42,624 bases of DNA, from positions 1-42,624 of the forward strand of contig JANWLE010000087.1 of the NCBI GenBank assembly GCA_025451035.1. The letters run 5' to 3'. Source of the DNA: Solirubrobacteraceae bacterium (GTDB lineage: Bacteria > Actinomycetota > Thermoleophilia > Solirubrobacterales > Solirubrobacteraceae). Under the pieces are notes generated by a model. It made no database searches. It had not been told where the DNA came from and saw only the letters and a program-made list of their open reading frames with translations. A program made the translations under genes and the position numbers. Below are positions 27,204 to 34,313 of the stretch, piece after piece (within the stretch, counting starts at the first letter, position 1; the number at the start of each line of letters is the position of its first letter).

Positions 27204-27268
27204 GCCTCGCGGAGAGGGAGCTAGCCGGAGAAGGGGGCTAGCGCGAGGCGCGCGCTCCTATTTTTTTT
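27204..27268 (+). terminator. Intrinsic terminator with U8 tract
   Basis: Outer arms 27204-27210 and 27243-27249 (7 bp) and inner arms 27220-27226 and 27236-27242 (7 bp) form one long stem with a 9-base bulge. Eight T residues follow at 27261-27268. It ends the secreted-protein gene; the T-run also encodes the two C-terminal lysines of the convergent lipoprotein. Confidence 0.7.
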
Positions 27269-27671
27269 CAGGTGCGCTGGCGCCGCCAGTCGGGGAGCTG
27301 GATTCCGCGCCGCCCGCTTCCGTTTTTGCTTCTTCTTTGACGGGGGTGCCACCGGACGGTTCTTTCGAGGCTTCGGCTTCGTGTTCGGCGGAGGAGCCGC
27401 TTGATTCTTCGGTTCCCGTTTCGCTCGAGTTGGTGCTCGAGCCGGTGCTGGAGGTCTTGGTGTGCCCGGTAGTGGTGGTGGACGTGCTGGTGGTGTTCGC
27501 CGCTTCGGCTTCAGCGGTCGTGCTCGTCGGTGGGGTGACGCCTGGCGTGCTTGCCGGGACGGCGTCAGACACTTTGGCCGACCCACCGCAGGCCGCCAGC
27601 GCCAGCGCCAGCGCGAGCACGACCAGCATGGTCAGCAGAGCACGAACGGATCCGTGCACGGCGTGCCTCAC
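27258..27671 (-). CDS. Ser/Thr/Glu-rich lipoprotein
   Basis: 137 residues. A signal peptide with lipobox LAAC (Cys ~28, then GGS) marks a lipoprotein; the rest is low-complexity Ser/Thr/Glu/Ala and ends in EKK, with no domain visible. I place the start at GTG 27671, which makes a GTGA overlap with the upstream zinc-ribbon gene; ATG 27701 is the alternative. The tail looks like a cell-wall-spanning or glycosylated linker rather than an enzyme. Confidence 0.65.
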   Translation of the reverse strand: MRHAVHGSVRALLTMLVVLALALALAACGGSAKVSDAVPASTPGVTPPTSTTAEAEAANTTSTSTTTTGHTKTSSTGSSTNSSETGTEESSGSSAEHEAEASKEPSGGTPVKEEAKTEAGGAESSSPTGGASAPEKK

Positions 27672-27946
27672 CCGCCGAGTGGCCCCATGCGCCGCCCGCA
27701 TGTCGGACAGTCGTTGAGGTCCTTCTGCGCCAGCTGCTCGCACCACGGGCAGAACCTGAGGTTCTCCACCGCCCAAGGCAGTTTCGACTGCGACGGCGCC
27801 AGCGGCAGGACCTTCCCGACGACCTCCAGCGACTCCTTGGTGTCCCGATCGAGGTAGATCTCCTCGGGCTCGGCCGCTATGAGCAGTTCCCTGCCGCTGA
27901 CGGGATTGCGGAGACGGTAACGCTGCTTGGTGTTCACCCCGCGCAC
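27668..27946 (-). CDS. Small zinc-ribbon protein
   Basis: 92 residues (89 if GTG 27937 is used instead of GTG 27946). The N-terminal half (QRYRLRNPVSGRELLIAAEPEEIYLDRDTKESLEVVGKV) is an acidic beta-rich stretch, and the C-terminal half has a CPWC...CPTCGRRM zinc ribbon. No known enzyme family is suggested. It overlaps the lipoprotein gene by 4 bp, so the two are probably co-expressed. It diverges from the cytochrome c-cupredoxin gene at 28045, about 100 bp away. Confidence 0.65.
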   Translation of the reverse strand: MRGVNTKQRYRLRNPVSGRELLIAAEPEEIYLDRDTKESLEVVGKVLPLAPSQSKLPWAVENLRFCPWCEQLAQKDLNDCPTCGRRMGPLGG

Positions 27947-28044
27947 TCTACAGAAGCCCGCGGGGGGACGGCGCCGACCGCCCCCGTGAGCACCGCCGAC
28001 GCAGGCGCCAGAGGACCGGTCCTTCGGATAGAGTTCCCGCGCTG

Positions 28045-28800
28045 ATGAGAACGATGCCGCTACACAAGCATCTCGCCAGGCTCGTGCTCCTGGCCGGCGC
28101 GGGCGCGCTCGCGCTCGCCGCCGGAGGCTGCTCGGTCAAGGGCGGGGAGAACCCGAACCTGATCGCGGGCAAGCAGATGTTCGTCGCCAAGTGCGGTGCC
28201 TGCCACACGCTCGCGCGCGCCGAAACGAAGGGCACGGTCGGACCGAACCTCGACGAAGCGTTCCGCGCGGCCGTCAACGAAGGCGGCGGGCGCAACACGG
28301 TGCGCACCGTCGTCGAAGGCCAGGTGGAGAACCCCAACCCGGAAGGGCTGATGCCGAAAGGCCTCGCCAGCGGCGCGGTGCTCAAAGACATCGCCGCCTA
28401 CATCGCCGACTCGGCCGCCAAGTCGGGATCTGACAGCGGCCTGCTGGCGACCGCGGTGAAAGCCCCCGGCTCCGGCAAGCCGGCGGTTGAGAAGGCCGGC
28501 AAGCTGCAGATCGCCGCCGACCCGGCCGGGCAGCTCGCCTACGTGACGAAATCGGCGAGCGCTAAGCCGGGCGCCGTGACGATCGAAATGCCGAACGCCT
28601 CGGGCGTGTCGCACAACATCGCAGTCGAAGCCGGCGAAAAGGGCGCAAACGGGACCGGCACCGTGGTGGGCGCGAGTCCGTTCACGGCGAAGGGCAGCGT
28701 CTCGGTGCACGTCACGCTCAAGCCCGGCACCTACACGTTCTTCTGTCAAGCCCCCGGTCACCGCGCCGCGGGGATGTATGGGACGCTGACGGTCAAGTAG
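28045..28800 (+). CDS. Cytochrome c-cupredoxin fusion lipoprotein
   Basis: 251 residues. After a signal peptide with a lipid-attachment Cys at ~29, residues ~38-125 form a class I cytochrome c: heme motif CGACH (50-54) and the distal Met in GLMPKG (M103). A linker leads to a plastocyanin-like cupredoxin (~155-251) with type 1 copper ligands His190 (SHNIAV), Cys234, His239 and Met244 (FFCQAPGHRAAGMYG). It would be held at the outer face of the membrane and carry electrons through heme and copper. The oxidase genes next door are the obvious electron acceptors. It converges on the ctaE set across ~340 bp. Confidence 0.88.
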   Translation: MRTMPLHKHLARLVLLAGAGALALAAGGCSVKGGENPNLIAGKQMFVAKCGACHTLARAETKGTVGPNLDEAFRAAVNEGGGRNTVRTVVEGQVENPNPEGLMPKGLASGAVLKDIAAYIADSAAKSGSDSGLLATAVKAPGSGKPAVEKAGKLQIAADPAGQLAYVTKSASAKPGAVTIEMPNASGVSHNIAVEAGEKGANGTGTVVGASPFTAKGSVSVHVTLKPGTYTFFCQAPGHRAAGMYGTLTVK

Positions 28801-29139
28801 CAGCACTCCTCGCGCGCGAGCAGCGGCGCAGAAAGACATCCCCGGACGGCGGGGGACGGGCGCTGGCTCAAGGAGCGCATCATGGATGGGGTGCCGCGCA
28901 TGGAACGCGCGCCCGGACCTCCTAGATACGGCAGCGGACGGCTGCGTGGTCCACCGAGGTTGTCCTGGCAACGATTCCCCTGGCGGCAGGATAATGCTCT
29001 GCTAGAGCGAGATGGCGAACTCATCCGCACCGACTACACCTGTCTCACGGCCTGGTGTTCAGCGGCCTTCTCGGGCGCGCAGCGCTGTCGAGGCCCGAGG
29101 AGGACGGCAGCCTTGCTGGGATCCGCGGCTAGAGCGCTC
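28801..29139. other. 339-bp spacer between convergent genes
   Basis: This stretch separates the cytochrome-cupredoxin gene (+) from the 36-aa gene (-). It holds a 12-bp GC palindrome at 28809-28820 just after the cytochrome stop and a GATAAT -10-like hexamer at 28990-28995. I see no tRNA, no good coding region on either strand and no insertion sequence. Confidence 0.5.
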
Positions 29140-29250
29140 TCACAGCAGCGATCGCGCGAGCAGGATCGCCCCGACGATAACGGCGATCACCGCGATCGCA
29201 TACAGCAGGAAGCGGAATGCCTCCTCCTCGGAGCGCAGCGGGTTCAGCAT
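29140..29250 (-). CDS. 36-aa membrane peptide at the end of the oxidase operon
   Basis: ATG 29250 to TGA 29140 encodes MLNPLRSEEE followed by a single hydrophobic helix (roughly residues 11-36, AFRFLLYAIAVIAV then IVGAILLARSLL). It lies 36 bp after ctaE on the same strand. The size and position fit a small accessory subunit of the cytochrome oxidase. The frame stays open back to the ctaE stop without another ATG/GTG/TTG, and a weak purine-rich stretch precedes the ATG. The role is inference; coding looks likely from the clean N-in-acidic/one-helix layout. Confidence 0.6.
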   Translation of the reverse strand: MLNPLRSEEEAFRFLLYAIAVIAVIVGAILLARSLL

Positions 29251-29286
29251 CCGCCACTCAGCCTGCCGCCGCGGATCAAAGCGGTC

Positions 29287-29898
29287 CTAGATGAGGTAGA
29301 CGGTGGCGTAGACGATGATCCACATCACGTCCACGAAATGCCAGTAGATCCCCGGGATCTCGACGCCACGGTGCTCCTCGGAGGAGTAGTGGCCGCGGAA
29401 CGCGCGGATCGTGACGAACAACAACAGGATCAGGCCGATCGTGACGTGCGCGCCATGTAGGCCTGTCAGCGAGTAGAAGATCGTGCCCTGGGCGTGGTCC
29501 TGGGGCGCAAAGCCGATGTTCGCGTACTCGTTGATCTGTAGGAACAGGAACGTGCAGCCGAGCAGGAAGGTCGTGAGGATCCCGGCCTTTAGCGCGAGGC
29601 GGTTGCCTTTCTTGATCGCCGTCTGCGCCCAGTGCATCGTGAACGAGGAGGACACCAGGATCAGCGTGTTGAAGAACGTCGGTAGCACCGGCAGCTGCGT
29701 GTGAGTGGCGGGCCACGGGTCGCCGTTGGCGACACGTATGAAGAAGTAGGCGGTGAAGAACGCACCGAAGACCATCACCTCGGAGATGATGAAAAGCAGC
29801 ATTCCGAGCAGTTGCGGGTCGACACGCGAGCTTTTGTGGGCGGGTGGCGGGCCGTGGTGTTCGCCGTGGCCCGCGTGAGCGATACTGGCTGCCTCCAT
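29287..29898 (-). CDS. ctaE: Cytochrome c oxidase subunit III
   Basis: 203 residues, the short bacterial form. After a His/Pro-rich leader it has five predicted membrane helices, with the family marks LLFIISEVMVFGAFFTAYFFIR (~35-56), HWAQTAIKKGNR, GIFYSLTGLHGAHVTIGL (here GTIFYSLTGLHGAHV, ~135-150) and the final YWHFVDVMWIIVYATVYL. Subunit III stabilises the binuclear centre in A-type oxidases. It follows the duplicated-domain gene by 8 bp. It is the only subunit III gene in the window although there are two subunit I/II sets. Confidence 0.93.
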   Translation of the reverse strand: MEAASIAHAGHGEHHGPPPAHKSSRVDPQLLGMLLFIISEVMVFGAFFTAYFFIRVANGDPWPATHTQLPVLPTFFNTLILVSSSFTMHWAQTAIKKGNRLALKAGILTTFLLGCTFLFLQINEYANIGFAPQDHAQGTIFYSLTGLHGAHVTIGLILLLFVTIRAFRGHYSSEEHRGVEIPGIYWHFVDVMWIIVYATVYLI

Positions 29899-29906
29899 TT
29901 CTTCTC

Positions 29907-30746
29907 CTAGCCCGCCACGGCCTCGGGGGCCGTGAGATCGACGACAACATGCTCAACCGGCTTCGAGGTGGCCCTCTTGACCCGCTCGATCAATTCCGCG
30001 CGCATCCAGCCCGAGCGCTCGCCCGGGAGCGTGGAGATGACGACGTCGTCCACAGTGAACAGCTCAAGTGCGTTGATGACCGCGGTGTAGGGGTCCGGGT
30101 CGCCGATCATCCCGGAGCTGACCAAGTCCTCCGTTTGCAGACGGTCGAGCATCGCGGCGAGGCGGATGCGCGCCTCGCGCGGTGCGAGGCCACCGCCGTC
30201 CTGCTGCGGCACGACCGCGATGTACAGCTGTTGGCGGTCGCTGGACTGCGCCTTCTCTCTCAGGTGGGAGATCAGCTCATCGCCGCGGGAGGTCTTGTTG
30301 GCGACGACCAGGGCGACGTGGAAGGGCAGCTGTTCCTGCGAGAGGTCGGTGATGATGTGCTCCACCGGCAGGCCGGAGGCGTTTTCGATGCGCTCAATCA
30401 AATCGCGCCGCAACCAGCCCGAATGTGTGCTCGGCAGGGTGGAGAGGATGATCCGGTCTGGGCGGCGGTCTGAGATCGCGTCCATCGTCGCGAGAAACGG
30501 GTCCGGGTCGCCGACCTCGCCGGTAGCCTCGATGCCCTCGCCGGCGATCACCGACATCGCAAGGTCGACGCGCGCCTGCGCGGCGTCACGGACCGCCTCG
30601 TCGTAGATCACAAGACCGCTCGAGGGCTTGCTCTGCGGCACGATCAGCCGGAACCGCGCGCCTTCGCTCGCGGCGAGCTCACGCACTCGCCCGTGCAGTC
30701 TCTCGCCGCCGAGCGTGCGGCTGGCGACAACCAGGACTTCACTCAT
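29907..30746 (-). CDS. Two-repeat GDPDP-module protein in the oxidase operon
   Basis: 279 residues with a clear internal duplication. Repeat 1 (~1-136) contains GEVGDPDPFLATMDAI, RIILSTLPSTHSGWLRRDLIERI and LPVEHIITDL; repeat 2 (~144-275) contains GMIGDPDPYTAVINAL, DVVISTLPGERSGWMRAELIERV and KPVEHVVVDL. Each repeat starts with a hydrophobic strand (VLVVAS, VALVVAN) and resembles a universal stress protein-like Rossmann fold, but I cannot assign it firmly. No membrane segment or signal peptide, so cytosolic. It sits 13 bp after ctaD and 8 bp before ctaE, implying a role tied to oxidase assembly or regulation. Confidence 0.75.
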   Translation of the reverse strand: MSEVLVVASRTLGGERLHGRVRELAASEGARFRLIVPQSKPSSGLVIYDEAVRDAAQARVDLAMSVIAGEGIEATGEVGDPDPFLATMDAISDRRPDRIILSTLPSTHSGWLRRDLIERIENASGLPVEHIITDLSQEQLPFHVALVVANKTSRGDELISHLREKAQSSDRQQLYIAVVPQQDGGGLAPREARIRLAAMLDRLQTEDLVSSGMIGDPDPYTAVINALELFTVDDVVISTLPGERSGWMRAELIERVKRATSKPVEHVVVDLTAPEAVAG

Positions 30747-30759
30747 CGCACCAATCTCC

Positions 30760-32676
30760 TCACTCGCCGCTCATATGAGTGCCGCTGCTCACCCCGGCCG
30801 GCTCCCTGGCACCGCCGACGTGAGCCGGCTCGAGGATGCCGTGAACCGCGCCGGGGATACCGTACTCGTATGGCCCACCGACGACGGTCGGGACCTTGTC
30901 GAAGTTGAACACGGGTGGTGGCGAGGAGACCTGCCACTCGAGCGTCATCGCGCGCCACGGGTTGGCGACCGCGCGTGGGCCGCCGCGCCAGCTAGTGACG
31001 ATGTTGTAGACGAACACTAGGGTCGACAGGCCCAGCAGCCAGCTGCAGATCGAGATCATCAGGTTCAGGTCTGCGAACTGTGCCGAGTAGGTCGCTACGC
31101 GGCGGGGCATGCCTTGTAGGCCGAGGATGTGCATTGGCGCGAACGTCAGGTTGAAGAAGACGAACGTGCTCCAGAAGTGCCACTTGCCCAGCCGCTCGTC
31201 GTACATGCGCCCGGTCATCTTCGGGAACCAGTAGTAGACGCCGGCGAAGATCGTCATCAGCGAACCGCCGAACAGCACATAATGGATGTGGGCCACGATG
31301 AAGTAGCTGGCGCTCACGTGGATGTCGAACGGGATCATCGCGAGCATCACGCCGCTGATCCCGCCGAGCGTGAATGTCGTCAGAAAGCCGAGGGCGAATA
31401 GCATCGAGGTGTCCAGGTGCAGCACCCCGCGCCACAGCGTCGCAAGCCAGGAGAAGATCTTGATGCCGGTCGGCACGGCGATCACGACGGTGGTGATCGC
31501 CATAGGGATGCGTACCCAGGCGGGCATCCCGGAGGTGAACATGTGGTGCGCCCAGACGGTGAAGCCGAGCACCACGATCGCAAGCAGCGAGAAGGCCATC
31601 ATGCGGTAGCCGAAGATCGGCTTGCGCGCCTTGGTGGCCAAGATCTCGCTGATGATGCCGAAGCCGGGCAACATCATGATGTAGACCGCCGGGTGCGAGT
31701 AGAACCAGAAGACGTGCTGGTACATCAGCACGTTGCCGCCCTTGGCCGCGTTGAAGAAGTTGAAGCCGAGCGACCGATCGAGCAGGTTGAAGAACTGTGA
31801 GGCGGCGACGAACGGGGTTGCGATCACCACCAGCAGCGAGGTCGAGAAATTGGCCCACACCAGCAGGGGCATGCGGAAGAAGCTCATGCCCGGCGCGCGC
31901 ATCGTGATGATCGTGACCAGGAAGTTCAGGGCGGTCGCTATCGACGAGGCGCCCGCGAACTGCACGCCGATCGAGAAGAAGTTCTGGCCGACGGGCGCGG
32001 CGGTGGACAGCGGCGCGTACGCGGTCCAGCCGTTGGCGAACGAGCCTCCGGGCGCGAGGAAGCTCGAGAGCATCACAATCCCGCCGAGCGGCAGAAGCCA
32101 GAAGGAGAGCGCGTTCAGCCGCGGGAAGGCCATGTCAGGCGCGCCGATCATCAGCGGCAGTACGTAGTTGGCGAGCCCGGCGAAGACGGGGATGATGAAG
32201 AAGAAGATGAGGATCGAGGCGTGGACCGAGAACAGCCCGTTGTAGGTGTTCGCGTCGACGAACTGCGCGCCGGGCTGGGCGAGCTCGGCGCGCATCAGCA
32301 TGGCGATCAGGCCGCCAATCAGCAGGAAGATGAACGACGTGACGACGTACTGGACGCCGATCACCTTGTGGTCGGTGTTGACCTTGAAGTAGTCCTTCCA
32401 CGTGAAGGCCCCGTGGTTTGAGTGATCCTCGGGTCGGGTTGGTCTGCCGGCCGCCCAGTGGAACCAGTAGTCGAAGACGCCGAGGCCGATGACGAAGAAG
32501 ATCGGGCAGGCGATCAGCGAGACGGTCAGGATCGCTTCGCCGGATAGATAGTGGTGGAAGGTCGCGTGGCCCGTGGACATGCGCACTATCCAGGTCAGGG
32601 CCGTGGCGAAAACGCCGCCGAGAGCCGTTCCGAGCAACGCCCGATAGAAGCCCGGTGTCTTGAACCTGGCGACCAT
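30760..32676 (-). CDS. ctaD: Cytochrome c oxidase subunit I, A2-type
   Basis: 638 residues of the heme-copper oxidase catalytic subunit. The D-channel glutamate of A1 enzymes is replaced: the motif is FWFYSHPAVYIMMLPGFG, the Tyr-Ser signature of A2 oxidases. CuB/heme ligands are present in HPAVY, VWAHHMF and VAHIHYVLFGG, and the K-channel Lys in PTGIKIFSWLATLW. Two extra N-terminal helices (~10-90) precede the usual DHKVIGVQY. ATG 32676 is preferred: GGAGGGG lies 4 bases upstream, and the longer open frame beyond it is arginine-rich. It follows ctaC (32810) and precedes the GDPDP gene and ctaE. Confidence 0.93.
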   Translation of the reverse strand: MVARFKTPGFYRALLGTALGGVFATALTWIVRMSTGHATFHHYLSGEAILTVSLIACPIFFVIGLGVFDYWFHWAAGRPTRPEDHSNHGAFTWKDYFKVNTDHKVIGVQYVVTSFIFLLIGGLIAMLMRAELAQPGAQFVDANTYNGLFSVHASILIFFFIIPVFAGLANYVLPLMIGAPDMAFPRLNALSFWLLPLGGIVMLSSFLAPGGSFANGWTAYAPLSTAAPVGQNFFSIGVQFAGASSIATALNFLVTIITMRAPGMSFFRMPLLVWANFSTSLLVVIATPFVAASQFFNLLDRSLGFNFFNAAKGGNVLMYQHVFWFYSHPAVYIMMLPGFGIISEILATKARKPIFGYRMMAFSLLAIVVLGFTVWAHHMFTSGMPAWVRIPMAITTVVIAVPTGIKIFSWLATLWRGVLHLDTSMLFALGFLTTFTLGGISGVMLAMIPFDIHVSASYFIVAHIHYVLFGGSLMTIFAGVYYWFPKMTGRMYDERLGKWHFWSTFVFFNLTFAPMHILGLQGMPRRVATYSAQFADLNLMISICSWLLGLSTLVFVYNIVTSWRGGPRAVANPWRAMTLEWQVSSPPPVFNFDKVPTVVGGPYEYGIPGAVHGILEPAHVGGAREPAGVSSGTHMSGE

Positions 32677-32809
32677 CAATCCCCTCCGTTCAATCTGGTG
32701 ACCATGTCCGCGGACGCCTGTCGCGGACCTGTGCGAGCGGCCGCTGTAGAAGCGTACTGCGCGGGCCTCGGGCATGGCGCAGCGGCTGTCTGTGCGCTCC
32801 TCGTGGCGC

Positions 32810-33562
32810 TCATGGTTTCGTGACGGTCGTGCTCGAGGAGGCGCCCTTGCTCTTGAGCCACTGTTGGAACTGCGCTTCGGAGACGACATGCACGTTCGTG
32901 CGCATTGTCGAATGTCCTAGGCCACACAGCAGGTTGCAAACGACAGGGTAGGTGCCGATGCGGTCCGGCGTGGCACGGTAGGTGGTCGTGATCCCGGGGA
33001 CGACATCCTCCTGCAGGCGGAAGGCGGGAATCCAGAACGCATGGATCACGTCCTTGGAGCGCATCTGGAACTGGACGGACTCGTTCGCGGGCAAATACAG
33101 CTGGTCGCTTTCCACTGGCTTGCCGCCGGTCACCGAGGAGGGATAGACGAATGACCAGAAGAACTGCTGGCCGGTGACCTGCACCTGGATCTCGCGAGCC
33201 GGCTTCTTCTCGTTGTCGTGCAGGATCACGAACGAGTAGGAGACCAGCGCTAGCACGAGCATCGCGGGAATCGCGGTCCAGATAACCTCAAGACGCGTGT
33301 TGCCGTGAATCGGCGGGCCGTCCTTGAGCTCCTCGCCTGGCTTCATGCGGTACTGCCAAACCGAGTAGAGGATTGTGCTCACGACGAGCACGAAGATCGG
33401 GATCGAGGCGATCACCAGCACGTGATAGAGCCTGTCGGTGTTCTTCGCCTGGGCGGAGGCCTGAACGGGAAACCAGTGGATGATGAAGCTGAGCGCGATG
33501 CCGATCGCTGTCGCGATCGCGGCGGCGATCAACGTCACTATCAGCGGGCGTCTATTGCGCAT
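32810..33562 (-). CDS. ctaC: Cytochrome c oxidase subunit II
   Basis: 250 residues. Two N-terminal helices (~8-28, ~47-70) anchor a periplasm-facing cupredoxin domain. CuA ligands are visible: His in KDVIHAFWIPAF, then Cys209, Cys213, His217 and Met220 in CNLLCGLGHSTM. The residue between the cysteines that is usually Glu (a backbone ligand) is Leu here. No cytochrome c domain is fused. ATG 33562 starts the signal/TM helix. It lies 133 bp upstream of the A2-type ctaD and is probably its partner. Confidence 0.92.
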   Translation of the reverse strand: MRNRRPLIVTLIAAAIATAIGIALSFIIHWFPVQASAQAKNTDRLYHVLVIASIPIFVLVVSTILYSVWQYRMKPGEELKDGPPIHGNTRLEVIWTAIPAMLVLALVSYSFVILHDNEKKPAREIQVQVTGQQFFWSFVYPSSVTGGKPVESDQLYLPANESVQFQMRSKDVIHAFWIPAFRLQEDVVPGITTTYRATPDRIGTYPVVCNLLCGLGHSTMRTNVHVVSEAQFQQWLKSKGASSSTTVTKP

Positions 33563-33595
33563 CGATGTTGCCTGTGCTCGCGTTGGCTATGACGT

Positions 33596-33644
33596 ACACG
33601 TTCATCGGATGCGTGATCCTAGTGCCTTCGTCCGATGAACGTGT
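33596..33644. repeat. Perfect 14-bp inverted repeat between ctaC and the CBS gene
   Basis: ACACGTTCATCGGA (33596-33609) and TCCGATGAACGTGT (33631-33644) are exact reverse complements around a 21-base spacer. The element lies 34 bp upstream of the ctaC start (minus strand) and ~44 bp upstream of a candidate promoter for the CBS gene (plus strand). It could be a dimer operator or a leader hairpin. Confidence 0.7.
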
Positions 33645-33687
33645 GGGTGAGTTGCACCGAGGGTATTGAAGCTCGCACGGTTGGGAC

Positions 33688-33716
33688 TTGACTGTCGTGC
33701 GCCTTACCAATACATT
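33688..33716 (+). promoter_or_regulatory. Candidate sigma-70-type promoter for the CBS-domain gene
   Basis: TTGACT (33688-33693) and TACATT (33711-33716) are spaced by exactly 17 bases in an AT-richer stretch, ~65 bp upstream of the CBS gene start, which has its own AAAGGAG ribosome site. It is the best sigma-70 match I see in the window. Confidence 0.5.
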
Positions 33717-33780
33717 GAGGCAATAGTTGCAATCTACTCCGGGTACGAGGTCCGGGGGGCTAGCCGGGAAAGGAGTCGTG

Positions 33781-34194
33781 ATGCAGGTCCACGAGGGGAT
33801 GAATCCGATGATTCTCACGGTGGGTCCCGGGCACACTCTGCGTGACGCTGCGCGCCTGATGGCAACCCGCAATGTCGGCGCGGCGGTCGTCATCGACCCC
33901 GACGCGCACGGCCCCGGGATCCTCACCGAGCGCGACGTGCTGCACGCGATCGCCGAGGGCCAGGATCCCGATTCCGAGCGGGTCGCAGACCATCTGACGC
34001 GCGAGGTCGTCTTCGCGGCGCCCGACTGGTCCCTGGAGGAGGCAGCCGCGGCGATGGTGCGCGGTGGCTTCCGCCACCTCATAGTCCTGGAGGCCGGAGA
34101 GATAGTGGGGATTCTCTCCGTGCGCGACGTCGTCCGCTGTTGGACAGACGACGGCGCGATCTGCCCCGTCCCGGCGAGCGCGGCGGTGGGGTAG
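33781..34194 (+). CDS. Two-CBS-domain protein
   Basis: 137 residues consisting of a CBS pair: CBS1 ~5-60 (MNPMILTVGPGHTLRDAARLMATRNVGAAVVID...ILTERDVLHAI) and CBS2 ~68-125 (VFAAPDWSLEEAAAAMVRGGFRHLIVLEAGEIVGILSVRDVVRCW). Such stand-alone pairs bind adenine nucleotides and act as sensors. The start is ATG 33781 with AAAGGAG 8 bases upstream; upstream in-frame residues are not conserved. It is divergent from ctaC, sharing a 218-bp control region with a large inverted repeat, so it may respond to or modulate respiration; that link is inference. Confidence 0.88.
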   Translation: MQVHEGMNPMILTVGPGHTLRDAARLMATRNVGAAVVIDPDAHGPGILTERDVLHAIAEGQDPDSERVADHLTREVVFAAPDWSLEEAAAAMVRGGFRHLIVLEAGEIVGILSVRDVVRCWTDDGAICPVPASAAVG

Positions 34195-34198
34195 GGGC

Positions 34199-34228
34199 AT
34201 CGGAGCGCCGATGAGGGCGCGCTCCGAT
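34199..34228. terminator. Hairpin 1 between convergent CBS and membrane genes
   Basis: ATCGGAGCGC (34199-34208) and GCGCTCCGAT (34219-34228) form a perfect 10-bp stem with a 10-base loop, four bases beyond the CBS-gene stop. No T-run follows on the plus strand. Confidence 0.55.
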
Positions 34229-34235
34229 CAAGGAG

Positions 34236-34265
34236 ACCGCGCACGCTCCGGGGGGCGTGCGCGGT
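34236..34265. terminator. Hairpin 2 between convergent CBS and membrane genes
   Basis: ACCGCGCACGC (34236-34246) and GCGTGCGCGGT (34255-34265) form a perfect 11-bp GC-rich stem with an 8-base loop, seven bases after hairpin 1. The pair probably terminates from both sides. Confidence 0.55.
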
Positions 34266-34313
34266 GCTCCAACAGACACCCGAGCTGACGCCGACCGGCT
34301 TGTGCGGCTGACC

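Noticed and set aside
28900-28990. Possible tRNA in the 339-bp spacer
   Set aside because: No T-loop (GTTCRA) or acceptor pairing could be laid out; only short GC hairpins.
29140-29250. Apparent frameshift in the 36-aa membrane peptide
   Set aside because: A first reading suggested an extra base in the run of GAG codons; rechecking against the opposite-strand translation showed the frame is intact.
28882-29460. 192-residue open frame on the plus strand across the spacer and antisense to ctaE
   Set aside because: Arginine/aspartate-rich composition typical of an antisense frame in high-GC DNA, no family motif, no ribosome site, and it crosses a convincing gene on the other strand.
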